From Anodontia alba (taxonomy: Eukaryota; Mollusca; Bivalvia; Lucinida; Lucinidae), in assembly GCA_964016985.1 (NCBI GenBank), contig OZ024826.1, forward strand, positions 38,295,070 through 38,359,069: a stretch of DNA of 64,000 nucleotides, given 5' to 3'. Made by a program: the position numbers and the translations under genes. This document shows, one piece after another, positions 9,546 to 19,147 of the stretch. Each line of letters starts with the position of its first letter. The stretch's first letter is position 1. Under the pieces are notes generated by a model, which did not search any database, was not told where the DNA came from, and saw nothing but the letters and a program-made list of their open reading frames with translations.

Positions 9546-9842
9546 TTTTGTTGTCATTTTGTTCATGATACATGTACCTATGAATGCCCACAGTCCAATC
9601 ATTGCAAAGAATACTTTTGAAGTCCAAATATTACTATGTGAGTAGTTCCGCCGGAACCCGAAGCCGCAATTTCAGTTAAAGCGCTTCAAAATATGCTTTT
9701 ACATGTAGCGCTTCTTTTACTTTAACCTTAATCTATTTTAGACTAAATAAACGCCCCCAAATTATATTGGAAGAATACAATTTCAATTTTATTATGTCAG
9801 ACAATTAAATTTAGATATTGCCAGCGCAAAATGGCTAAACTG

Positions 9843-10163
9843 CAGTTGACTCTCGTTATCTTGACCTCGCTTATCTCGAATAACCACTTATCTCGAAGTG
9901 AAAATCTGGTCCCTGCCTAAACATGAACACCTAGCAACAGATAAAAAATATTGTGGAAAAATGATGAAATTGCTCCTGAGGAGCGAGTTCTCCTCTTTTC
10001 CACAATACTTTTAATATATCTCTAACTTCAAGAGTCGAGTTACATATATATTTGTTAAATGCGGTTGTTCGAATATTTTTTTCCTCAATTCTGCGAATCT
10101 TATATATCGAGGTACGGATATCTCAAAGTATTTCATGGAATTCGAGAACGAGAGTCGACTGTA
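9843..10163 (+). mobile_element. MITE, ACAGTCGACTCTCGTTATC family, copy 2
   Basis: Starts GCAGTTGACTCTCGTTATC and ends AACGAGAGTCGACTGTA. The internal hairpin TTGCTCCTGAGGAGCGAG is at about 9971-9990. Non-coding. Confidence 0.8.
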
Positions 10164-10169
10164 TTTGCA

Positions 10170-10262
10170 AACAGTGGAGACCTTGATCGACATCGCATGC
10201 TGCGGCGTCTTATATGGGTATGCACTGTTGGTCAGTTACCCCTTTAGCGGTCTCCAGACTAA
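10170..10262. repeat. dispersed GCAAACAGTGGAGACC repeat
   Basis: Left arm CAAACAGTGGAGACCTTGAT, right arm with GTATGCACTGTTGGTCAGTT. Related to the hairpins at 11105 and 12340. Confidence 0.5.
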
Positions 10263-10415
10263 ACTGTGTTAAAGTACCGTGCAAAATAGAAGCAAATATT
10301 TGCAATATATTTTGTTTTTATGTTTCAAAGAATCTAAGTGTTCTTATTTCCTGCAAATCTTCTGGCATACAATTAAGATTAAATATCACATCTTAACTTC
10401 TTTCAATACATTTAT

Positions 10416-10560
10416 TTAAGTTTGAGTTTTACGTCCCAGTGAACACTGGCGAGCCGGTCAATTAACCTACTCACACTTTGCCTGTAATTGGCTTGATATT
10501 TAAAGCGGTTACCAGTATTTGCGAAGGTAGGTCACAGTAACCTAGTTTGTGTGCGGTGAA
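10416..10560 (-). mobile_element. SINE 3' fragment, diverged
   Basis: GAGTTTTACGTCCCAGTGAAC and GGTCAATTAACCTAC resemble the reversed tail of the SINE family seen in full at 13316-13610 and 32542-32849. No tRNA head is visible. Low similarity. Confidence 0.4.
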
Positions 10561-10743
10561 TCAGAGTGGCAGTATAGGCCGGCCTTTCATCTCCTGAGTA
10601 GCTGCTTTTCATCTCACATTTTTGTGAGCTACCCCTACCACGTGTCTTAGGTTTGCAAAAGTAAACTTGGATATGATTGATACCTACGGAAACTAGCGTT
10701 TCTGTTTGTTTAGCGAGATATCAACCTGTGTGGGTCATTTTAT

Positions 10744-11012
10744 GTCGCCTCCCAGAGAAAAGAGATAGAGGCGCTACTAGAGAAGAGGAATAGAGGAGGC
10801 AGGAAAAACGCTAACGAGAGTGTAGAATATATGAAAATACTAACATGCCTCCTTTCCCTACCTGCTGTGTCGTCTTACAGAGAAAGGGAGAAAGGGGACA
10901 GGCGAGTTACTAGATGAGAGAAAACGAAATAGAGGAGGATCAAGGAAAAGGCCACTGACAGCGCAGAAACAAAAGAAACTAATGTCAGACTTCCCCCTCC
11001 AGCTGCAAGAAA
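10744..11012. repeat. diverged tandem duplication, about 130 bp
   Basis: Two adjoining copies share CAGAGAAAgaGAgA..AGGCG..TACTAGA..GAGAA..AATAGAGGAGG..AGGAAAA in the same order. The first starts near 10744 and the second near 10872. Confidence 0.5.
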
Positions 11013-11104
11013 GCGCCCCCTTAACTCTTTCGGCGCCAAATTTCAGACGACATTTGTCGTCTGCTTTGTATTTTTAACAAACTATAGATTGAAAAGAAGT
11101 TCAT

Positions 11105-11225
11105 AATGCTGAAAGACTGAATGTCAAACAGTGTAGATCCGGATGAGACGGCTCAATATGAACCATCTCATCTGGATCTACGCTGTTTGCTAAGCCTATT
11201 ATTATCGTCTGTGGCAATGGAAGCG
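11105..11225. repeat. hairpin repeat, AAACAGTGTAGATCC family
   Basis: Arms CAAACAGTGTAGATCCGGAT and ATCTGGATCTACGCTGTTTG with a short loop. Flanked by GAAAGACTGAATGT and CCTATTATTATCGTCTG. A copy with the same flanks is at 12340-12445, so the repeat unit includes them. Confidence 0.75.
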
Positions 11226-11287
11226 TTAAGCCACCCCTTATCACTCACTTGTTTAATTTGCACTCGTAAATGATGCCTGACGTTGGT

Positions 11288-11590
11288 TGGTTTCTAGTTT
11301 GACGGCCCAGTCAACACTACTAAGGTGATGTATAGTCGGTCAGTTTACCTAAGCGCACCTTTCCTGGGATGGTTTGGCAGGCTTAGACCTCTAATTGGTT
11401 AATCAGCAGGTTTACATGTGCATATTATTCGCCAGAAACTGAAAACTGGCCTTCTTGAATTAGCGGATGTTAAAGAATGACCGTAGAAAGTATTTCATGT
11501 TTAATCTCTACGATGTTTCCGGACCCAGCGGGGATCGAACCGTAACTTCCCGTCACCATTCGGATACGCATCCGACTGAGCCACCGAGGC
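11288..11590 (-). mobile_element. tRNA-derived SINE, full-length but diverged
   Basis: Reversed copy. The tail (GACGGCCCAGTCAAC) lies at the left. The body has CCAGAAACTGAAAACTGGCC and GAATGACCGTAGAAAGTATT, and the tRNA-like head at the right has box B (GGGGATCGAACC) and box A (GACTGAGCCACCGAGG) in reverse. Same family as 13316-13610. Confidence 0.7.
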
Positions 11591-11651
11591 ATGATGCCCG
11601 ACATACTAAAAGTATTTCAGAAAAAATATGTCTCTGAGTATTTGTTTATAT

Positions 11652-11749
11652 TGACCTGTCGGAAGAATTTCCCAGGGACTCAAAATCGAGTTCGAAATAG
11701 CCATGGTAAACGAGCCATCAGTGTTCGAGTCATTAACTTTTTACTATAG
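11652..11749 (-). mobile_element. fragment of TTCGAAC-type MITE
   Basis: Contains AACGAGCCATCAGTGTTCGA and TCGAGTCATTAAC, matching the right end of the element at 16349-16701. Confidence 0.5.
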
Positions 11750-11854
11750 ATTGCAAGCATGTCAAATTTTCAATAAAATGGACTGCATGAACCGGTCCTC
11801 GGATAACCGGTACAGAATAAATGGAGTAAACTAAAGAGAAAAATGAGTGCCCGA

Positions 11855-11930
11855 TATCGGACTCGAACCCACAACCGTTTGCATGCAAGTCATGTACTCT
11901 ACCAACTGTGCTAACCGAGCCGACACTCCT
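11855..11930 (-). repeat. tRNA-like sequence, probable SINE head
   Basis: The reverse complement reads GGCTCGGTTAGCACAGTTGG then GTGGGTTCGAGTCC, good A and B boxes. The acceptor arms do not pair and the anticodon arm is weak, so a functional tRNA gene is unlikely. A weaker relative lies at about 12085-12160. Confidence 0.5.
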
Positions 11931-12170
11931 GCCAATCCCCACACTCCGTATTCTAATTTTCAAGTGCCAGGCATCAACAGAGACTATCTAGTCTCTACCT
12001 TATTTTACCAATACTAACCTAATAGGTTATTTACGTTTGACGATATTTAAAGTGAATGGAGGAGGGAAAGTGTGCCCAAACCAAGACTCGAAAGAGTGAT
12101 CCTCTGCTTGCGAGTCCGGTCTCTACCAACTCAGATAACAGGGCAGCTGACAGTCCTGCCAATCACCAAA

Positions 12171-12213
12171 GATGATGATGATGATGACGATGATGATGAT
12201 GATGATGATGATG
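12171..12213. repeat. (GAT)n microsatellite
   Basis: GAT/ATG trinucleotide run with one GAC interruption. Confidence 0.95.
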
Positions 12214-12339
12214 CATTTGGTGTTTTACAGCTCTTTCAACATTATTCAAGTCGTATTGGGACGACGAAGGGCTGATTTTGAAAGGCTCTATGCAATAAAG
12301 CGCCGTAACGACATGAACCAGCTCCAATTGTTTATAAAG

Positions 12340-12445
12340 CTGAAAGACTGAATGTCAAACAGCGTAGATCCAGATGAGGCGGCTCCTTATGAGCCGCCTC
12401 ATCTGGATCTAGGCTGTTTGCGAAAAGCCTATTATTATCGTCTGA
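12340..12445. repeat. hairpin repeat, AAACAGTGTAGATCC family
   Basis: Arms CAGCGTAGATCCAGATGAGG and CCTCATCTGGATCTAGGCTG are nearly perfect. Same flanks as the 11105 copy. Confidence 0.8.
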
Positions 12446-12517
12446 AGCAGTGAAAGGTTTGTGCCACCCCTTATCCCTCATTTGTTTAATTTGCACTCGT
12501 AAATGATGCCTTACATT

Positions 12518-12610
12518 GGTTGGCTTCTACTTTGACGGATCAGTCAACATTACTAAGGCTATGTCAAGCCTGTCAGTTTACTTAACCACACTTTTCCTTG
12601 GCAGGCTTAT
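12518..12610 (-). mobile_element. SINE 3' fragment
   Basis: ACTTTGACGGATCAGTCAAC, CTGTCAGTTTACTTAACCAC and GGCAGGCTTA match the reversed SINE tail. The head is absent. Confidence 0.5.
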
Positions 12611-12802
12611 TGGGACCACAAAGGGTGATATTGAAAGGCTGTGTGCAACAAAGCGTCGTAACGTCATGCACCAACCACAATCGTCCACAGACACAAACTG
12701 TGTCTGTACAGAATTGTAACTGAAACTAGGCCAACATAATCACTAAGCTCATAGATCCAGATAAGGTATTTTTTGAACTGAAAAGAACTGATATATTTTT
12801 TT

Positions 12803-12977
12803 ATTGCTCCATAAAAACATATGTTGTGGGTATTCTTTAGAAGCGCCTCGCCAAGGCCAAGTACCCACAACATATGTTTCGTATTGAATTAATATTGTAA
12901 TTTCTCCACGAAAACATATGTTGCAGGTTCTCTTTTGAAGCACCCAGCCGACCCACAACGTATATTTTCGTGGAGAA
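12803..12977. repeat. two adjacent hairpins, CACGAAAACATATGTTG type
   Basis: First hairpin: ACATATGTTGTGGGTA..TACCCACAACATATGT (about 12818-12876). Second: TTCTCCACGAAAACATATGT..ACGTATATTTTCGTGGAGAA (12901-12977). Their arms resemble the central hairpin of the CATCACGAAAACAT MITE. A related hairpin is at 52858-52932. Confidence 0.7.
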
Positions 12978-13315
12978 TTAAGAAATATAATTTGGATAAC
13001 CCCTCTTATCTGGACTATTTATGTTTACAGTCATAATCGGAATTCCGCGGAACTTGGGACCTTGTTGTCGGGAGTGCCAACCGCTCGGCCGCGCGGACCC
13101 TTTAGACTTGTTCAGTTTCCGTGTGTGCATAGAAGACTGTTTTCTTTACTTACATGTACTCTCAATAAATAAAGGTACATAAATAAAAACATGTATTGAA
13201 ACCTTACTGAAATGATCTGCTTTATTTTCACAAGATGAAACACATAACTTTAGAAAAGCTGTACCAATGACCGCTTTAGTTTGAAATAATACGTGCAAAT
13301 CAAGCCTACGTATTG

Positions 13316-13610
13316 CGCCGGCCTCGGTGGCGCAGTTGGATGCGCCGTCCGACTGGAGACCAGGAGGTCGCTGGTTCGATCCCCGCCGGGGTCGGCAATA
13401 TTCTTTCGTGGAGATTGATCATGAAATATTTTCTACGGTCATTCTCTCACTTCCGCTGATTCAAGAAGGGCACTTGTAAGTTTCTGGCGAAAGAATGTGC
13501 ACAATACTGGTTAACCACTTAGAGGACTAAGCCTGCCCAGTAAACGTGTGGACCGCGCTCGACATGACCCCATTGGGTTGACTGGCCGTAAAACCTCAAC
13601 ACAAACAAAC
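13316..13610 (+). mobile_element. tRNA-derived SINE, full length
   Basis: The head GCCGGCCTCGGTGGCGCAGT contains an A box, and GGTTCGATCCC is a B box. The body follows (AAATATTTTCTACGGTCATT, CCGCTGATTCAAGAAGGGCA, TTTCTGGCGAAAGAATGTGC), ending CGTAAAACCTCAACACAAAC. Flanking AAGCCTACGTATTG (13302-13315) and AAGCTTACGTATTG (13611-13624) are a 14-bp target duplication with one mismatch. RNA polymerase III transcription and LINE-dependent insertion are known for such elements. I do not assign it to a named core-domain superfamily. Confidence 0.88.
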
Positions 13611-13624
13611 AAGCTTACGTATTG

Positions 13625-15020
13625 TCTTTATTTGTTTGGCTACTTACAATGTAACGGACAGTCAAGCGTTTCTATACTGAGTCCTCGCAGTTGACGCTTA
13701 GCTCTCGCAGTACAGTTTTCAGCAGGCGACACTTTTAAGTATATTTCTATTTTTTCTAGCAAACAAAACTTAACATTTCAGGCAAATTGTCTCCATAAAT
13801 TACATGAATTGTCAAATGCATTTTTTTAAATTAAGAAAAAAAAAAAACATCAATTAGTCGTCTGCTGATAAAGGGCGGAGCTAATGTCTGCACATGCCCA
13901 CAGAATATTCTATTTGCAAAAAGGTAGATATTGTTATACGGGCCACGTCAGTCTAATATGTGCCTTCGAACTGTGCAAAAAGCACAGCTGCGTACCCGCA
14001 CAGTCTGGTCAGGGTATTTGACTACCGGTAGATGCAGTCTACAGTTTTCAATACTTTTTACCAGTGGATAGTGAGGGAGCTGAGTGGACTGCGCTGAAGC
14101 ACAGTCAGGTCTTTCATTTCACTCTCCACACATGTTCGAATATACATTTTCGCTTTACAGGCCCAACTATCACAATATAACAAGTTAACTGTAAAAAACG
14201 CACATATGAGGATTTCCGTTGGGTTTATAGATTTGAGATGCGTTACCGTTATCTCAAACTGATTACTGATCCTACATGTACAATGTATGTCCCAAAATTT
14301 ATGATTAGCACTTTTTTGTGGTGGGGTGGGCTAAGATGTTTAAGGCCAAACTCGCAGAATTTAAAACGTGATTTGACAAACATGTCTTTTTACTGATACT
14401 GACAAAGGCTATCTGTTATCTATTATTGATAATGAATACCCCTAATAAAGACCCCCATTTTATCGAAAGCTTGAAATACACATGGACATCGTTTTAAATG
14501 GATTAATAATTACGTGTAGATGCTCTTATTCTGCTCATATAAAACATGTAAATGCAACTCTATCGGAACTCCTGATAGCTGGTCGAAATTGACAATTATT
14601 AACAGTACCTTTACTGCCACACCCAGACAAGATTCACTGCGACTAGTATACTCACAAGAAGCATCCGGGTGGCTGAGCGTTAGTGCATCCGACTCCGGGT
14701 CTAGAGGTATCCTGGGGCGACTGAAGGCGGTTTTCAGATCATAACTCTACGGCGTTTTATTGCACAGTTTTCTATCGTCTCGATATGACTTTCATAAAGT
14801 TGAAAGGGACCTAAAACAACAAATAACAAACCATCATCAATCCTCACAACAAATAAAGGCATGGCCAATGAGTGCGCGTGGATTGCGTCAAACGCAAAGG
14901 TGCCTTCAGGTATATGCGGACAGCGCAGGTCTGCGATTCAACGTTGTCTACTCAGGGTTTCTGACATCCGATTACAGAATCATTCGTATAGCTATCGAAT
15001 GTTCCAACGAGAAGAAAGAC
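13625..15020. other. unassigned region
   Basis: Contains a weak GGGCCACGTCAGTCT inverted-repeat relic near 13940-14050 with a TGCGTACCCGCACAGTCTGG core, and a tRNA-like scrap near 14668-14720. No supported gene. Confidence 0.35.
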
Positions 15021-15256
15021 CAGGGCCCAGTTGTTCAAAACTAAAGATGTCGTTAGTTAACGATTCGTTAAAATTTACATCGAGTGATACGCAAATATGC
15101 TGAATTTTTTTGCTGAAAAAATGTGAGTGCAAAAGCTACTCACATTTTTTCAGCAAAAAATATCAGAATATTGTATATTGATTCCGCTAAACAGTTAACG
15201 AAATGACCCTTAACGAGCTCGTTAAGCTAACGACGATTTGAACAACTGGGCCCAGG
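15021..15256. mobile_element. palindromic MITE, GGGCCCAGTTGTTCAAA ends, copy 2
   Basis: About 236 bp, nearly identical to 7020-7262, including the long AAAGCTACTCACATTTTTTC hairpin. CAG adjoins both ends. Confidence 0.85.
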
Positions 15257-15477
15257 ATAAGATTTTGTGGGTGCGCCGAGCGATCTGCAGGAAGGCTCTA
15301 GAGGGCTTTGACCGGAGAGAGGGTGGTCAGAGGATCTCCACTTTGACCCATGTTGTTATTTTCAGTTTCAGTTTTCACATGTTTTAGATAGATTTGCTAA
15401 CCTTTGCATACCGTAATCTTTGCAAAATACTTCTAGATTTTCCATAAGTTAAACTTACTGTGTCTAAAATTGCTGGA

Positions 15478-15560
15478 TGAGTGGCAAACAGTGTAGATCC
15501 TGATCCGAAGCCGCATCAGATCTCGGTATGCGCTGTTTGCTCAGGCCTCATTCCGAAAAA
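15478..15560. repeat. dispersed AAACAGTGTAGATCC repeat, imperfect hairpin
   Basis: Left GGCAAACAGTGTAGATCCTG, right CGGTATGCGCTGTTTGCTCA. Confidence 0.6.
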
Positions 15561-16171
15561 TTAGGATAAATACGGTAATTTGATCAAATTGTCCCCTATG
15601 AGATATTTAGCATACCGGGAAAAACTTTCAGCCGACGGCATTTTGAAATATTGTTGTTGTTTTTTTTTTCTGTTTTTTAATTTAATATTAGTTCTCCCAG
15701 AAAATAGAGTTTGAAAAGCCCATCTGTTTTTTTTTCCTTTATTTTTTTATTTTTATTTTTTTTTTTTTTTTCAGGGATATCAATCCCTACATTCTGGGGC
15801 AATACGAACACTATCATTATGTCGTCGTCTGAAATTTCTAGCATTTTTGTGTCATTTGACTTTGTAAGAAAAATATTTTATCATATTTTATTTTCGGTAG
15901 GGCCCTTTTCAGATAGTTTGGTAGGTAAGTGAACTATTTACTGTTTTATTTTAGAGTCGGCATGATAGCGTTCCCAAACTTGGGATTTCGAAGTCCCATG
16001 TTCTTATCCTACTGGAGGCGGAATTCAATACCTCACTGTACGGCGCTTTATTGCACAGAGACTTTTATTATCGCCCTTCTATCGTCGTGATATAACTATA
16101 GTATTGTTGAAATGGCGTGAAAAATAATAATAATAATAAAAACCAACAAAAAAAAAAACAGCATCATTCTA

Positions 16172-16247
16172 CCCAGTAAGCATTCTTTATAAATCCATAG
16201 CGGGCCGTTATCGGTCCGCTATAGATTTATAAAGAATGCTAGCGGGG
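16172..16247. mobile_element. short palindromic MITE (CCCAG..), copy C
   Basis: 76 bp hairpin with arms AGCATTCTTTATAAATCCAT and TAGATTTATAAAGAATGCT. TA flanks both ends. A shortened relative of 1028-1134. Confidence 0.75.
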
Positions 16248-16348
16248 ATATCTATTAACACTCAGCATGCAGACGACATTTAAGATATTTTCATATTTCT
16301 TACCAGAACAAGATCTTAAGCTGTATTAGAGTATATCATCCACGATAT

Positions 16349-16701
16349 ACAGTCGAACTTGAATGGCTCGAATACCCTTGGGGCTATTAAATTTGTTCTA
16401 GACATCAGTACTTCGGGCCACGGAGGGTTAATCAGAGCGCCAGGTCAGGAGACTAATTAAGATACTTTAGGGATATCTTTTCGATCCTATAAAAATAATG
16501 GTTTGTTGAGTGTAGTCATTAGAATCGCCTCAATGAGTGCACACAACATACATTTTCATGACTAAGTAAGAAAATTTCCCTAACAGGTCCTTAAAATTTG
16601 TTTTCTTGAGCTATTGGAAGAATTCATGTTACTCAAAAACGAGTCCGAATCAGCCCTGGTAAAAGAACCATCAGTGTTCGAGTTAATGAAGTTTAACTGT
16701 A
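16349..16701. mobile_element. MITE with ACAGTCGAACTT..AAGTTTAACTGTA ends
   Basis: Left end ACAGTCGAACTTGAATGGCT, right end TTCGAGTTAATGAAGTTTAA then CTGTA, so the ends are imperfect inverted repeats. Relatives are at 25132-25476, 30196-30527 and a fragment at 11652-11749. A 5'-truncated SINE follows closely. Confidence 0.65.
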
Positions 16702-16722
16702 TTGGGACAAACATGTCTTTTT

Positions 16723-16931
16723 GATCATGAAATATTTTCTACGGTCATTCCATCCCTTCCGCTGATTCAAGAAGGGCAGTTGTCAGTTTCTGGCGAAAGA
16801 ATGTGCACAATAATGGTTAACCGCTTAGAGGACTAAACCTGCCCAGTAAATGCGTGGTTAGGTAAACTGACCGCGCTCGACATGACCCCATTGGGTTGAC
16901 TGGGCCGTAAAACCTCAACACAAAAAAAACC
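16723..16931 (+). mobile_element. SINE, 5'-truncated (no tRNA head)
   Basis: Begins inside the body at GATCATGAAATATTTTCTAC and runs to the CGTAAAACCTCAACACAAAA tail. Truncation at the 5' side is usual for target-primed insertion. Confidence 0.8.
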
Positions 16932-17935
16932 AAACATGTCTTTGCAAACTGTATTGATCCAGAACATTATCTTCAAATTTTAGGATACATTTGGTAAGTA
17001 GTTGTGTCCCAGTACTTAGAATAAGTGCAGCAAGCGTTCTATATATGTCATTTGTCGTGGTACATGTATTTATCATTTATTATTTTGTTATCTCATTCCA
17101 AGGAAGTGGATCATTGATACACTTCAAGAATTCTGTAGATATACTGGGAATCATCAGCCACCACAGGCTTAACTATTTTGAACAGTATACTCGTCCCGAT
17201 TTGATTTTATAGTTAACTCTATTTTTAAGTTTTTGTTCGGAACGGTAGTTTTGTGTAATATTCGTTCATTCAATGGATAATTATCCATTATCATGGACAG
17301 GTTGTTTATATATATATATATATAATCTGTAGCTGTACAGATAATATTCAAAATTTTCGTGAGTGGGGGTTGGGGTTGGAGGTTGGGTGGAGGGGAAAGT
17401 GCTTTTCGTTCATTACCCGTGTAAGCTTGCAATAAACCAGTCGAAAAGTACAAGTGAACTATTTTACGTAGAAAGTGTATTACTGCTTCGCCCTTGAAGA
17501 AATTGTATTTTCTTTAATTTTCATTCGTTCGTATGGACTTCCAATAACATTAACCACGAAGACATTTTATTTGTAAGCTGGTTTTTAAATCCACTTTCGA
17601 TTTCTATATACTTTACACGACCATCATCGACGTACAGTCAAACCTCTTTGTACCGACACTCGATGCAACGACAAAGTTCATTAAAATGATACTTACCGGG
17701 GTTCTGTTATGTTTTATTATTACTATTTTTGTTTTTATTAATTTCATTATTGTATTCAAATTTTTAATCTTGTTTCCTTATTCAAGTGAAGTGGGCCATT
17801 TATACACTTCTGTCTAACAAGTGCGGGGATTCGTATGCTAAGACGGCAAATAAGGGAAATATGTAGACATACTTGCAGGACTAAAAAAGTTTGTTAATCT
17901 TTTCCTCAGAGGGGTAACTTCCTATATATGACATA
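16932..17935. other. unassigned region
   Basis: Short TA run at 17309-17324. The open frames here show no recognised motif. A fragment starting ACAGTCAAACCTCTTTGTAC near 17636 looks like a repeat end. Confidence 0.35.
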
Positions 17936-17939
17936 GTAC

Positions 17940-18310
17940 GGATGTGCGTGCCGAATGGCCCCCTTTTTTCAGCGCTGCCAGGTATATGATGGGCCCCCTT
18001 TTTCAGCAAAAAGTATATGACTGACCCTATTTTTCTTGATTTGTATGTGAAAGGCCCTACTTTTCTGACATCCTGGTAAATGCGTTTATTTTTTTTGCTC
18101 AGAGATTTGTCGAGGCTGCTTGGTATTCAATGAGTTGACTGCTATATTTGTCTAACTACACAGTCTAACTACCAGCAATATATGGGTATAAAAGTCTTAA
18201 TGGCAGTATATGAATGGGTCAATATTTTGGACGATCAAGTATATGAATGGGTCTGCTTTTTCAAAGGCCAGGTATATGAATGGGGTAGGTTCGAAATACT
18301 GGCCCGCACA
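17940..18310. repeat. diverged tandem repeat, GGTATATGAATGGGTC unit
   Basis: Unit AGGTATATGAATGGGyCnnnTTTTTCA recurs about seven times at 25-45 bp spacing. The first half (17950-18080) is more diverged than the second (18205-18290). It ends next to GGCCCGCACACCCGTACCAC. Confidence 0.6.
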
Positions 18311-18429
18311 CCCGTACCACATTTATCCCCAAGTTACCCCCTCCACTCCCAACGCCCCACCCCACCCCGAAATCTATTCATCTCTGAGTTTCTGGGCGAC
18401 ACTTCCATCCTTGAATTTGGACATGTCCT

Positions 18430-19140
18430 CTTGTAAATAGATGCTTCAGTCGTCTAAACTCAAAACTCAGAATGGCATACGGTATAAACCCTCAGGGTCT
18501 ACACCGTTTGCATAGGTATATGTAATGGTTTTCGTCTGCCAGGCTCAAAAAATTAATCTTCAAAGTCTACCTGTCATTAGATACTTAAATTTTTTTGAAT
18601 AGTATACTTTTATAGGATAAACTTCCCGGTTTACATTCTGTTATTTGTTGATTTGTGTAACATCAGTTTTAATATTCCTGAGATAATTATCTATCAGAAT
18701 CATGTACATGTTGCTAACAAGAATATTTTATACGGATACAAATACATGTAATATTCAGTTTTAGGGGGAAATGCCTTATTTTAGTTCAATTTCCATGCAC
18801 AATTTAAGTTTGTAATGAGCCAAAGACAATAAAGTCGGAAAATACAAGTAAAAGATTTAACGGCAAAATGTTATAAAGGTATGTTTGTTTCTTCTTTAAT
18901 TCAGAAATTCTTCTGCCTTTTTGTATCAATATCCAGTGAGGAAGATCAAGACGAAATCTTATTTTTAAACTGGGCTTTAAATCTACTTTCGGTTTCTATT
19001 TAATTTACACGGTGATCATGGACGTATTTACAACTCTATTACGTGTTTTGTCTCCTATGCATTATAAGCGCCTTCATTACGCACATGTCGCAATCAAGAG
19101 ACACCAACTACCAAAAAGATTGCTTCAACCCTTTCATCCC
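18430..19140. other. unassigned region
   Basis: Apart from a small hairpin fragment at 18470-18525 (TACGGTATAAACCCTCAGGG..CTACACCGTTTGC) nothing is recognised. Confidence 0.35.
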
Positions 19141-19147
19141 TGATTTT

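Noticed and set aside
11855..11930. Possible minus-strand tRNA gene
   Set aside because: Boxes A and B are present but acceptor and anticodon arms do not pair convincingly.
13318..13400. Possible tRNA gene with A and B boxes
   Set aside because: It is the head of a SINE: the same head and body recur at 32542 and, reversed, at 11590, with target duplications.
16349..16931. MITE and SINE read as one composite element
   Set aside because: The MITE ends at 16701 with its own inverted end, and the SINE part matches copies elsewhere without the MITE; adjacency looks accidental.
17940..18310. Regularly spaced short repeats considered as CRISPR-like
   Set aside because: Units are degenerate, spacing varies, there are no cas genes and the context is eukaryotic.
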